Source: Carex sylvatica
Lineage: Eukaryota > Streptophyta > Magnoliopsida > Poales > Cyperaceae
DNA: 30,490 nucleotides
Direction of reading: 5' to 3'
Assembly (NCBI GenBank): GCA_964058845.1
Contig: CAXKVR010000646.1
Location: 1-30,490, forward strand
Part shown: positions 1 to 10,480 of the stretch, in pieces
Layout of the letters: every line of letters begins with the position of its first letter
Position numbering within the stretch: position 1 is the first letter of the stretch
Made by a program: the position numbers and the translations under genes
Notes under the pieces: generated by a model
The model's input: only the letters and a program-made list of their open reading frames with translations
Database searches by the model: none
Told to the model about the DNA's origin: nothing

Positions 1-1164
1 AAGTATACGCAAAAATAAAAGTACGTAATTGTATCGGTGTCCTCGTAAATACTTGTATTGATAATAACAATCCTCTTAAAAATAACATTTTTTATCAGTC
101 TAACATCAATAGTAGTTATTTTTTACCTCCTATGTAGCTTCAGATTTTGTAGCTAAGTATCCTGCTAGCTAGCAGCAGATTTGAAACCCTCAAGATGAAT
201 TATAATTCTCTCTCTCTGAACGATCCGATCCGACAAAACAAGATCGAATTAATATTTATATAAAATATCCCTTGCGTGCGCGCAGCACAAACGCGTTTGA
301 ACTTTGAAGGATAAGGACTCAATTCACATGGGATTGACTTGACATTTGATGACTATTTAAAACTTAAAAGAAAGATACGAGTCCATAACACAAACCTAAT
401 ATTTATATTACCATATATAACCTCACTTGTATTTCTAAAAAAAAAAAAGTCTGCAGAAAATGAAACGCCAAATCACTTTGATACCGTACCAAAATCATTT
501 TTGATGTGCACATAGAATTGTTTGTGGCAGAGGTAATACTAATTATGAGAAAGGAAAAAAAAGAAAGGCAAGATGCGTAGGTGATATAATTAATAAAAAT
601 TTAACCCAAAATGGGGACAATATCTGAAATTTGGCAGAGATGATCTGAGATCTACTTTAGTTCATGTCTTTGCAAAAGGCGAAAGCTTAGGCTTAGCCGC
701 TTAGGCTTCCCCCTCTCTACCAGCTTTTCTCCTTCTAGGGACTAGGGACTGTGCCTCACACTTCTAAATTCTTTTTCTATTAATTTTATATAACAAAATA
801 AGGTAATTGGTATATGGTTAAGTTTAGTTTAGTTTTTTTTTTCTATTATTTTTTTATTTTTTCTAATATATTTGGTGAATGTAGATTTTAAAGTTATCAC
901 CTTGGTTTCAACAGAATTTTGAATCTTTCATATCAATCAACTTTATCAGTGATACTATTATGTTTCAAATTAATAAATTTCAGAATACCTTCCAATACAA
1001 AGTCAAATGGTCAAAAAATATTTTTTTCTAAATTATTTTTCATTTTCTATTATCTTTAGAATGCTTGATATTATATTAAAACTAAAATTATTAAAATTTT
1101 GCGTATAAACACATCACGGATTCAACGAATCCATGACTTAAAGTCAATTTGATAAATTTTAAAA
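1..1164. other. AT-rich intergenic DNA, no gene recognised
   Basis: No open frame with protein-like composition was found on either strand. The stretch around 650-760 is a little richer in G and C and carries a short imperfect direct repeat (TTAGGCTTAGCCGCTTAGGC) followed by a pyrimidine-rich run. It could belong to the untranslated part of a gene beyond the left edge, but nothing shows that. Confidence 0.6.
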
Positions 1165-1577
1165 GAGGAGGGTTCAAATGCCTCCATTTTTTATACCTCC
1201 ACCATGCCTCCATTTTTAAAACGTGAATAACTCGAAATTCAAATCATAAATATCAAATAAAACCGTTAGATTTAATATATGTTAGTTTCTCTATATTCTC
1301 ATAAAAAATTACCACATTTCAATTTTATTTTTATAAATTAATAAGTTGAAAAATCAATGTCTAGAAATTATCCACATTAGTACATTTTTATGAGCTCTTG
1401 ATGACAACCAAAACAAAGTTGAAATGCCATAATTGGTTACATGTGCATAGATAAAATGGTGTAGATCATATCCAACGGTTTTATTTTGACTTTTAAGTTT
1501 TAATTTTGAGTTATTCAAGTTTTAAAAAATAAAGACATGATTGAGACACAAAAAATAAAGACATTTGAACTCTCCTC
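1165..1577. mobile_element. Mutator-type MITE with long terminal inverted repeats
   Basis: The left end starts GAGGAGGGTTCAAATG and the right end, read in reverse complement, starts GAGGAGAGTTCAAATG. The two arms stay similar for roughly 100 bases or more, sharing for example TGAATAACTC and AATAAAACCGTT in the same order. The 413-bp element is bracketed by the perfect 9-bp direct repeat ATTTTAAAA at 1156-1164 and 1578-1586; the match breaks at the tenth base on both sides. A 9-bp target duplication together with long inverted ends is the hallmark of Mutator-like elements. There is no coding capacity, so this would be a non-autonomous copy mobilised by a transposase elsewhere. The duplication is AT-rich, which lowers its weight a little, but its coincidence with the arm ends is strong. 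Confidence 0.78.
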
Positions 1578-2091
1578 ATTTTAAAATTAACCTCACCAAT
1601 TACCTTGATAAGCTCAACCGTATACTAAGTTAATTAATGTATTTGTTTTTCCCACCATTTAAATTTCTAATAATATACTTTGATTTGATTTATTTCCTAT
1701 ACTGTCATTTTGAGTGTAAAGTTATTTTGAGGGGAGCAAAATGTGTCAAATAAGAAGAGACATGGCTCATATTTGCATGCTTTTTATAAAAGCAAAGTTT
1801 GCATTTGATTCCGTGTTTGGTTATTTTTGCTCTTTTTCGTAGGAGGAATCCCTTCTTTTAGCTTTTTGTTTCTTTTTTGGGTTTTTATGACTTGAACATA
1901 GCAAATATTAATATATTTGTTCACTGCATAAAGTAATCAAGCAAAAGGAGATCTCATTTAGTCTCTTAAAATGCTAAAATAATCAAGATTGTCAACAAAA
2001 TTAAATGATTATACATGTCATGTTTCTTCTTGTGTTAACGTTGATTTGGATTGTCTGCAGCAAAGGAGGAGGGCATATCCTCACTATACAA
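1578..2091. other. Intergenic spacer between two MITEs
   Basis: About 500 bases of AT-rich sequence without protein-like frames or recognisable repeats. It contains the right-hand 9-bp target duplication of the left MITE (1578-1586). Confidence 0.6.
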
Positions 2092-2100
2092 TATATATAT

Positions 2101-2509
2101 GAGTAGAACTAGGGTGTTCTTAAGTTCATCAAGTCTCTTTGTGAACTCAAGTCTAAAATCCATCAAATCAACTTTAAACAACAAATTTGAACCGTTGAAA
2201 CTCGCCTACCTAGCTTACGAGTGATGCGTCTACATATGAAAATTTCAAACATTTGAATTAATTTAGTGTAAAGTCAAGCGGTCAAAATTATAATGTTAAT
2301 ACATTCATTTTAATGCATTTATTTTTTGAACTTTTTTTTACCAATTGACTCTATGCAAAAAAAAAAAAAAAATTTTACATGCAGACACATCACTCGTAAG
2401 GTAGGTAGGTTTCAAAGGTTCGAATTTGTTATTTGAAGTCGATTTAACGGATTTTAGACTTGAGTTCACTAAGGAGCTTAGTGAACTTAAGAACACCCTA
2501 GTTCTACTC
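2101..2509. mobile_element. Second Mutator-type MITE with ~130-bp inverted ends
   Basis: Both ends begin, inward, GAGTAGAACTAGGGTGTTCT and remain clearly complementary for about 130 bases (left arm about 2101-2240, right arm about 2375-2509), including shared blocks such as GAACTCAAGTCTAAAATCC and TTACGAGTGATG. The first 28 bases of the arms are identical. The 409-bp element is flanked by TATATATAT at 2092-2100 and 2510-2518. A 9-bp duplication fits Mutator-like insertion, but the flank is a simple TA run, so a shorter duplication cannot be excluded. It shares length and architecture with the element at 1165-1577 but not its terminal sequence, so the two are different families. It has no coding capacity. 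Confidence 0.75.
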
Positions 2510-2518
2510 TATATATAT

Positions 2519-3501
2519 CCCTAGATGGCGATAAAGTAATAAGTTTGTAATTCGAGAATAATTTAGTAATGTAATATATATATAATATAATTCGGGAATA
2601 GTTAATTATTTTATAAGGCAAATAATATATCAAAATATTGATACTTTGTGAAATAAATAAAATTTTATTCAATTTCATTAGTAATGTTGAATAAATAGTG
2701 TATTGTCAGTATAATCCGATAAATTCAAAAATAATTCAAAAAAGTATTAAATAATACGGATATAATACCAATATTATTTTAGAACTTATTATGGGTAACA
2801 TATATACAAGTAATTAATCATATTTATAGGAAAATGTTACCATATGGAGATATAATGCAATTCACATTGAAGGAGTAATTTAATTTAGCTCCTTATTTGA
2901 TATAAGTGAGGTTTATTTTTTTTTTAAAGTTAGTGACTTGAAATGCCTACTAACAATTTCATTAATAAAAAATATATTTATAATGGGTTAAATGACTGTA
3001 ATTTCTAGATGAGGCTATCCGGTTATGCATAGCAAATATTGATCTGTAATATGAATCAATATTTTCATTTTTTTAATTTAGTTGACTTGAACTATTCAAC
3101 ATGATCGTTATATACAAATATATTTACATAATAAATTTTATATTATTTAGAATTTTTACTATATTTTTTTTATACGTAGAAAGTTAGAAAATCACTTGAA
3201 CTTTAAAAAAAAAAATCGAGACCCCCCCTCCCCTCCACCACACACACACACACACACACATCAAAGTAATGATTTTCAATCTATCTTAAAAAATTGTAAA
3301 ACTTGATCTACGACTACATTTTCATATAGAGATCATGTTGAACAGTTCAGATCAATTGTTTAAACATTAAAAATAAAGATATTAATACATATTACATACT
3401 AATATATGCTATACATATATAGTTATATAATGTAGCCTCAATCTATTTGATATATATACTTCAATATCTAATTTATTCAATTATTCATAAAAAAAATATT
3501 G
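2519..3501. other. AT-rich intergenic DNA
   Basis: No gene or structured element was recognised. Homopolymer runs and a CA microsatellite (listed separately) are the only notable features. Confidence 0.6.
3239..3260. repeat. (CA)11 microsatellite
   Basis: Eleven uninterrupted CA dinucleotides follow a C-rich run. Such tracts often vary in length between individuals. Confidence 0.95.
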
Positions 3502-3665
3502 AAAGTAAACTACTATTTTGATCTAGTGGCAAAGGCACTGGTCTCTATGTAAGAGATCATGGGTTTGAAATCTGAATAAGAGAAATCATTTGTTGTATTA
3601 CAATGGTATTAAATAGTTTGGTGGCTTGAGCTCCAACTTTTACTCAAAAAGTAAACTACTATTTT
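3502..3665 (+). mobile_element. tRNA-derived SINE with 18-bp target duplications
   Basis: The 128-bp body at 3520-3647 lies between two perfect 18-bp copies of AAAGTAAACTACTATTTT (3502-3519 and 3648-3665), a target duplication typical of retroposition by a LINE machinery. Its 5' part resembles a tRNA: an A-box-like segment near 3524-3535 (TAGTGGCAAAGG) and a B-box-like GGTTTGAAATC at 3562-3572, about 30 bases further on, close to the consensus GGTTCGANNCC. These are internal RNA polymerase III promoter elements. The body ends in ordinary sequence, not a long poly(A), as several plant SINE families do. It encodes no protein. I cannot assign the SINE family from sequence alone. Confidence 0.82.
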
Positions 3666-4876
3666 TTCAAATTATTTGCTAAGAAAGCTAACATATTTGA
3701 TAAACATTTTCTAGTCCATATAATCGATGTAAATATATTTTTACTTTTAACAAAATCTTAAATAAAGATTTCGAACGTTTAATAAATGAGACTTGAAGAG
3801 CTTGATCAAAATTAACTAAGGTTGTAAATAGCAATTATTGTGTCATCGCTTTTAAGATGCGAAAAAGTTATAGCGCGTAACTATTAATTGCGGAAGCTAT
3901 AGTTAGCTATACATATAGAACTCTGAAATCAACAAATTTCGTTTGATATGAAGCCGATGGATTATTTTTAAGCGCAAGCTTCGTTAGCTTTATTCATATA
4001 TAGGACCATAAGGTCCATAACGTCACTCCTTAGCTTTATTCATATATAAACACATGCAATTAAATGAATAGCAACGGTGGTGGAGGAACAAGATCAGAAC
4101 TAGCAAAAATACTGGACCAGAACCAGTTCACCATATATAGCTTAATTTTTACAATAAATCACCCCTATGGCTTGAACCTTGAAACCAAGAATGGCGCTAC
4201 AATAAATCCCAAACATAAGAGAGCAATTGTATAAAGTATAAACACTAAAGTCCAAAAGGTACATAGCAATACCATTACCATCTCATGCATGCATCTTTAA
4301 ATTATTAATCTTCCAAGATATATTAAACACGCCATAACTTCATTTGTCCTGCTGCATGTTGAGTGTTGACCGTCAGATCACCAATTCACGACTCTCTAAC
4401 TTTATTTTGCACTCAGGTCCCTGCCACTACTTTATTGTCTCATGGTCCCTCCCCTAAATTAACATACACCCTATCAATCAATCAATCATCTCTTTTTCTC
4501 TCTTCAATTGCAACCATGTGCAATTAAAGTATTATTATCTCACCCTCCCGTTAAAATATATATCTTTTTCTTCTAATTAAGATAAGGCAGATGAGCACCA
4601 TAGAGATATATAAATACACTAATTTTAAAATTGAAATGATGTGAAAATAGATAGATTAAAGTACCATAGCGAATAATATATATATTTCTAATAAATTAAT
4701 AAATCAGGCAACCTTGTGGTGGTCTATAGATTTAATACAAAATTTTAGTCGTATATCACTTGAAAGCAAGAAGTATTTTGTATGATGAAATCTACATAAT
4801 CAAACTAAAAATGCAAATGCAAAAGGTATTCATCAAGAATGAGCTAAGACATGATACTGAAAAGTTAAAACCCTCT

Positions 4877-4907
<31 letters not shown>

Positions 4908-5264
4908 ATACAATGTTCTGTAACTTTCTCGTTATTTTATAATACTGATTTTGGACAAAGAGATCAATAGATATACATATAAGAGTTGTAGGAAAATATT
5001 TGTTGTAGGTATTATTTTAAAAAAGTACATAACTTATGTAGTAAAGCTATAAATAGTAGAGAAATATCAGTATTATGAGATTATTTATCTGTTTGTCATA
5101 ACAATAATTATCAGTGTTTGCTTTTTACAAGAACCGATACTTATGTACCAACATTGATAATGTATTATGTACTAATGATTATATATTTCATGCCCCCACA
5201 TTATAATAATAAATCACTCAAATTTTACCTCACTTCTGTACTTGTGTAACCATGAGTTGGCTAG
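3666..5264. other. Intergenic DNA upstream of the CLE-like gene
   Basis: No coding region was recognised. The part at about 4300-4520 is less AT-rich and pyrimidine-rich (for example around 4480-4510), which can look like promoter or leader sequence, but no credible reading frame follows. The short frame at 4760-4942 translates a TA repeat and is not a gene. Confidence 0.5.
4877..4902. repeat. (TA)13 microsatellite
   Basis: Thirteen uninterrupted TA units lie about 630 bases upstream of the CLE-like start codon. Confidence 0.95.
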
Positions 5265-5274
5265 CTATAAATTG
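5265..5274 (+). promoter_or_regulatory. Possible TATA box of the CLE-like gene
   Basis: CTATAAATTG lies about 260 bases upstream of the ATG at 5533 and is the best TATA-like match in the proximal region. The implied leader would be about 230 bases. Positioning rests on the motif alone. Confidence 0.28.
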
Positions 5275-5532
5275 TATAATTTATTTTTAAGAGAATTGCA
5301 GAGGATGTATGCTCTATTAAATGACCAACCAAAGCAGAGATAAAAAGGTGTGAATTAATGTAACTCTGCCTTCTCTCCCTTAAATGCATTCCTTTACCGT
5401 GTCACATTATTGCATTTACACCTACCAAGATTTTCTCCTTTTGACCTTGCCATTGCCAGTTACAAACACCCTTAGAAACTTCTCTTTTTTTAATGGAGAT
5501 AGACTAGCAAAGTTCTTGCATTCATAATCTGC

Positions 5533-5784
5533 ATGGCAAGATATAAATGGCTTGGTAGAATTGTTAGATTCTTCTTCTCTGCTCTTTTTTTGCTCCTAGT
5601 TTTGTTTATGTTGGTTCAAAGAGTTGACAGATCTCATGCGGTGACATCTACGCAGCGGCTTCTCTTTACTTCGTCTAAGTCGGAATCGATGGAGTTGCAT
5701 GATAATAGGTTTAATAGCACAGCCAAATTTGATGAGAGCAAGCATGAGGTGCCAAACGGCGCAAATCCTGACTCGAACAGATAG
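5533..5784 (+). CDS. CLE-like (CLAVATA3/ESR-related) secreted peptide precursor
   Basis: This intronless frame encodes 83 aa. After a short basic start (MARYKWLGRIVR) there is a strongly hydrophobic stretch at about residues 13-28, as expected of a signal peptide or signal anchor, then a variable polar region. The last residues are HEVPNGANPDSN (71-82) plus a final Arg. This matches the 12-residue CLE dodecapeptide: Pro4, Gly6, Asn8, Pro9 and Asn12 are in place, and HEVP is shared with the TDIF/CLE41-44 group. By family knowledge such precursors are secreted, processed, and sensed by leucine-rich-repeat receptor kinases controlling meristem or vascular cell fate. Precursor length, lack of intron and C-terminal motif all fit the family. 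Position 7 is Ala where most members have Pro, a residue often hydroxylated and arabinosylated, and position 10 is Asp, so the subgroup and activity are uncertain. The start is the only ATG before the hydrophobic segment. Confidence 0.72.
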   Translation: MARYKWLGRIVRFFFSALFLLLVLFMLVQRVDRSHAVTSTQRLLFTSSKSESMELHDNRFNSTAKFDESKHEVPNGANPDSNR

Positions 5785-8140
5785 TACCGACCAATGCTGA
5801 TAAACTTCGTTAACCTCGTACCAGTTGCCTTTTGCAACGGTATGAACAGGAAAACAGATGTGCAAGAATACACGCTTGTTCTTTTCTTCAAGGTCAACAT
5901 AGAGATCCAGACTTTTACCAGTGAAAGTGTGAAACCCTAGCTGACTGGGTACAACTAAGTGTGGCACGACTTGTGAAAATGTTCAAATTTTTGGCCATTA
6001 TGGAGTTTGTTTCTTCTGTTTTTGTTTATGACTGTTTTCTCTCTATAAAAAAATTTATTCCCCAGATTTTGTAGCAAGACATTCAGGCCTCTCTTTTTTT
6101 TCTTTTTCCTTTTTTTTTCAATTTCATTTTCTCGTGTTTGGTAATTTTATATCATGAGTCAAGTTCTGCTCTCCACGTAATAGTTATAATTGGAGCATAA
6201 ATTGGTTTTTGTATGGAAATTTTGTCTTGTTGCACGTAATAGTTATAAATTGGTTTATGTTTGAAAATTTTATATTGTTGGTAATAATTTGTGATATATA
6301 ACGTTGTTATTGCATAAATATAAATATAAATATAAATTGTGATATTTTGTGGGTCTTTTAGGTAAGTTGCATTAACACTCAGTGATGGCTGAAGATGAAA
6401 GTTATTCTCTTTTCTCTCCCATTATTTTCATCTCCTTTCTCATATACTGCTTCAAATGAATATATATTTTGATCAAAATAAAAAAAATTCAACATATCTA
6501 CTATAATTTGTTTGTAATCACCCCTCATTCCCTTTCATACTAATTTTGAGAGCAATTTACTTTGTCAATCAGCATGGTTCACTAATTACCTATTCAACTT
6601 CAAAAGCCGAAACAATATATTATCCATATATATATACCATTTTCATCTGTTTACAGTTTGTGATATCAGAGTAGATCATGAGTGTTACCAATAAATAAAG
6701 ATTTGGTGGTGTATCAGCACATCAGTATCTATGCTATGCAACCAAGTATCTGATTGTCTTTGTTGGTTTCTAACAAATGCAGAAAATATATTCAGTAGGC
6801 TCTTATTAGGCACTCAAAAATATAATAGTGCTGTGCTCTTATACTGGCAGAAAAATGGATATTTGGTTTTCATTTGTATTCAACAACTTTGAGTGTGTGT
6901 GTGTGTGTGTAGCAAGTGAGGTCCCTGGTTTTTGCTGATTATAGAAAGAAGAAGACAACTGACACAGACTAAATAGAAATGAAAAATAAGAAGTAGCACC
7001 AACATTATAAACAATTAGAGAAAATGTATTGGTAAACAGTCAGCTTGCTGATATACTAGGTTTAGCAAGTTCTCAACCAATGACAAGTCTGGTTTTTCTG
7101 TTCTCCAGATTTCATTGGACCGTTGTAGACAGATCACAGCCGTTCATTTTGGATTACCAGTAGATTACCAGTAGATTACCATTGCTGTAGATTATTTCTT
7201 CATCAAATACCTACTTGGTGTTGACCTATGATCCATGATGGCATTAGATATTATATAGCAGTTGGCAAGTTCTTTCTTAGCCCATAGAGAAATCTAAGCC
7301 CATTCATGTTGCACTATATTATTTTTAATTTGGAATTCCAATTCTCCGACTATAGAAAGGAAAATTCCAATTCCATATCACCTCCTTATTTGAAGTATTA
7401 CAAAAAAGTCAAAAGAAGCCCCATTGATGCAGACTAAACAGCCCATAATTGGACTCGATCTATAGAGGCTGAATTCAGGGAAAAGGATGTGTAGTGGATC
7501 TTAATTAGCCCATTACAAGAGAAAACGATGACCCCATTTCTTCATTGCTGTCCTTTCCATTGAAACAACTCACTTTCCATCGTAGGAATATAATCATATA
7601 ATCTTCCCCATTTAATTACAAATTTATGGCTTTTTTAAGTACATAATCTCTGCTAAACGACAAACCACAATATAGTTCAAGTTAGGGGCTCGAGGTAGTA
7701 TCATATAAAAAATATGACAAATGTAAAAAATAAAATAAAATAAAATAGTTAGTACTGATAATAATCTCATGCCAACCTGTACAATGCATGTGTTTTGGGT
7801 ATACGACAAACATAATACTAAATTAACCATAACTGTTAATTAGTCTGTAACAATTAATTAATCATTTAGATATGCATGTGCATGTGCATGTGCATATTCT
7901 AAAGCATCATCCTTTCTAAAACATCTCAGATATTATATTTAGTACTCATAATCAATCAACCAATAGTTACAATACTAAAGACTAAAAAGGTGGTTACAAT
8001 TATTCAAACTGATTCCGTTATAAAAATATTCCCCTATTTTGTGAGTAAAAGCTAGGAACCTTTAGCCAGTGTGGACCATCATAATTTGTGAGCAAAAACT
8101 ATTAGGTGAGAAGTAAATTTATAATCATTTCAATATTAGA
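5785..8140. other. CLE-like gene 3' region and intergenic DNA
   Basis: The first ~200 bases after the CLE-like stop are less AT-rich and probably belong to its 3' untranslated region. Beyond that no gene was recognised. There is a (GT)9 tract at 6893-6910 and a threefold CATGTG run near 7876-7893. A 123-codon frame on the minus strand (5596-5967) overlaps the CLE-like gene and is treated as a shadow. Confidence 0.5.
6893..6910. repeat. (GT)9 microsatellite
   Basis: Nine uninterrupted GT units in intergenic DNA. Confidence 0.93.
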
Positions 8141-8445
8141 GCATCTACGTCCCAACAACTTAAATGAGTTTCTAAATAACTATTAACTAATTTTTAGAAA
8201 TCATGGTCTCTAAAGTTTTTAACTCTCACATCTCTAAAATTAATTTTAGAGTTTCTAATAGGCCACGTCAGCAATAAATTAAATATGAGAAACAATTTCA
8301 GTCAATTATTTGACCAGCATGGAGTTTATAAATAGTTTATTATAATAAAGTTTTCTGCATAGTTTTTAAATAAGAAACTCTCCCACATTTCTGAAACTGA
8401 ATTAAAAACTGCCACATCAAATTAAAAACTCTTATAATATAAGGG
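8135..8445. repeat. Possible degenerate MITE-like repeat with internal palindrome
   Basis: The segment opens with ATTAGAGCATCTACGTCCCA, which resembles the GAGCATCTCCA type of start common in plant MITEs. It carries a perfect 20-bp palindrome at 8232-8251 (CTCTAAAATTAATTTTAGAG) and several related TCTAAA blocks. I could not find the matching inverted terminus or a target duplication, so boundaries and class are unsure. Confidence 0.3.
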
Positions 8446-8609
8446 ATATAAAAAAAAATTGAGAAAAATATAGAATTAGAAGTATATTTTGGAGAAAAAA
8501 TTTCAGCAAGGAACAATTTTATAATTTTTGGAAGTTTGAGTATACATTCATAAGTTTCTTAGAAAAAAATATATATATATATATATAATTATATCTTAAT
8601 TTTTTTTTT

Positions 8610-9880
8610 GAGCTAGTACCACCCGACATTTTTATTAAGATCCAATATTTAATATACTTTATCACAAATAATAAAGTTTTTAAATTTTTTATTAAAAATA
8701 TTCAAACCGTAACAAAATATTGCGGTTTGAGATTCTTTTTTTTTTTGCGAGAAAGAGAAAGTGATTTCGGAGGCAAAAAAGGGTGACAAAAAGAAACATT
8801 TCCGCACGAAATTAGAGTTATGGTCAATCTGCATGGGTGCGTCATCGATGTTTTGACGTCATTGATGTTTTGACAATAATAAAGTTATGGTCGTTTAGAG
8901 AGTATGGGTGCATCATCGATGTTTTGGCAATGAAACATCGATACACTTCTGCCATCGTTAAGCCGGACATAAAGCATCGGTGCTTTATTGGTGTTTTTGC
9001 ATGGAAGCGTCGTTTTTTTATTAAAAACTTTAAACAGCCATAACTTTGCCTATAAAAGTCATATTTGCGTGTATGACCCCAATTTGAAAAGGGAGAGACG
9101 AGACAATCGGGACCTAGCCTAGGGGATCTTCTCCGCACGCCCGACGAAATCAAAATTGCAAAAAAACGTTGTTTAGTATCTCAAAAATTCAATTTATGTT
9201 TTCTATCAACAGTAGACATACAACGACCGGTATTAGTTTTTTTTTCAAAAGCCTAAGAGATTATTCAAGAATTACCCATATAATTATTTTAAAATGCATT
9301 TACTATTTATTGTGTGTGTTTGCTTATTTTTTAAATGGATTACAGTTTCATTTATTATTCAAAGATCATTAAAATTCAATATATCATTTTACACGATAAT
9401 CATTTTTTTTTTCAAAATTCAAAGAGATATATCATGAATTACGTATTGAAGTTCAAAATTATTTATTATTATTTTTTCAAAACTTGCCAACAGATTCCAA
9501 CCCAATCGATGACCTCTCTAACCTCCCGATATGTTGCTCATCACAATTATCTCCTTCCTTTACTCTTAAACAACCAGAAAACTCAAACTGATTATTACCT
9601 ACAATTCTAAAATACATGATATTGTGGGGTTCTGAAAAACATGATATAGAGTTCATAAAAAAAAAAAAAATTGATATTGTGAGGTTCTGATGATTTTGAG
9701 AGGGATGAGAGAGAAACGGGGTTTTTATAGTGAAAAAAAAAAAAATTCTAAACCGTAATTTTTTTGTTGCGGTTTGAGTATTTTTAATAAAAATTCAAAA
9801 ATTTGATTATTTGTGATAAAATATATAAAATATTGGATATTAATAAAAATGTCGGTAGCACCACTGACAGCACTTAGCTT
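8610..9880. mobile_element. Foldback/DNA-transposon-like element, ~1.26 kb
   Basis: The outer ~110 bases on each side are inverted copies. The left arm (about 8624-8731) and the reverse complement of the right arm (about 9750-9855) share, in the same order, CGACATTTTTATTAA, ATCCAATATTT, TTTATCACAAATAAT, a TTATTAAAAATA block and TCAAACCG. The interior is partly less AT-rich (8820-9160) and has a reiterated motif, CATCGATGTTTTG at 8854 and 8914 with a CATTGATGTTTTG variant at 8869, each group preceded by AGTTATGGTC. No frame resembles a transposase, so this would be a non-autonomous element. The extreme ends do not align cleanly and no target duplication was found, so the superfamily cannot be assigned; Mutator-like is one option. 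Short frames inside, such as 8837-9043, are not credible genes. Confidence 0.6.
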
Positions 9881-10258
9881 GGCCACTGCCTTTAGCAAGC
9901 ATATCTAAATAATTTACTTGGGATTTATGAGGTAGTATTAAGTAAATAAATATATTGTTAGATATAACTGTTCCAAATAATTACTGTTGAAACAATCAAA
10001 ATCCAAGAAATTTCACAGATAATTTTAAATTACCCATCTTTACCATAGTATGTATGACATGTAATCCTACTTGCGTGCAAGTCAAGATGCATGCAGGTAG
10101 CTAGGAATCATAAAATAAAAATCAGAAAGAAGAGATACATTACCAGAAGAACAAAACACGCATGGAAACACAATAAGCGCAATAGAAAATCGAGCATTTG
10201 AAGATTAAATTTGTATATAGCAGTCAAGGTCAAAGCAATTGCTAGGTCATTAAATGCG
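9881..10258. other. Intergenic DNA, nothing recognised
   Basis: AT-rich sequence without coding potential or a clear repeat. Confidence 0.55.
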
Positions 10259-10262
10259 CATT

Positions 10263-10283
10263 TCTCTCTCTCTCTCTCTCTCT
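10263..10283. repeat. (TC)10 microsatellite
   Basis: Ten TC units open the GC-richer island that follows. Pyrimidine tracts like this are frequent near plant promoters and leaders, but no gene is visible downstream. Confidence 0.93.
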
Positions 10284-10480
10284 GTGGACTGTGGGGCATG
10301 GCCGCATGGGGGAGTGTGGACCCTCCAAACCTGGCGGAAGCAGCTGACATGTAACATGGTGGGTCCCACACAAAACCCCACACTGGATTTCTGATTTTTT
10401 GACCTTGACACCTCCAGATCCGGTGGGGCCATGAATGGCTGATATCGGTATGGACAAATGTGGAGCGACGCATTTATTTA
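10284..10480. promoter_or_regulatory. GC-richer island with a TCP-type motif
   Basis: About 200 bases stand out from AT-rich flanks. The island contains the palindromic GTGGGTCCCAC at 10359-10369, which fits the GTGGGNCCCAC site of TCP transcription factors. The short minus-strand frames across it (for example 10250-10432) are low-complexity and do not resemble known proteins. It could be a distal regulatory element, an untranslated exon of a non-coding RNA, or an old insertion. The assignment as regulatory is inference. Confidence 0.3.

Noticed and set aside
5596..5967. 123-codon minus-strand frame across the CLE-like gene and its 3' flank
   Set aside because: It lies antisense to the gene's hydrophobic and motif-coding region. 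It has no recognisable domain and is most simply a shadow frame, although its N-terminal half reads fairly protein-like.
8837..9153. Overlapping frames inside the foldback element
   Set aside because: They translate the reiterated CATCGATG core on both strands and do not resemble a transposase.
10108..10473. Minus-strand frames over the GC-rich island
   Set aside because: They translate the TC microsatellite into Arg-Glu repeats and have no domain similarity. The GC-rich composition alone explains the lack of stops.
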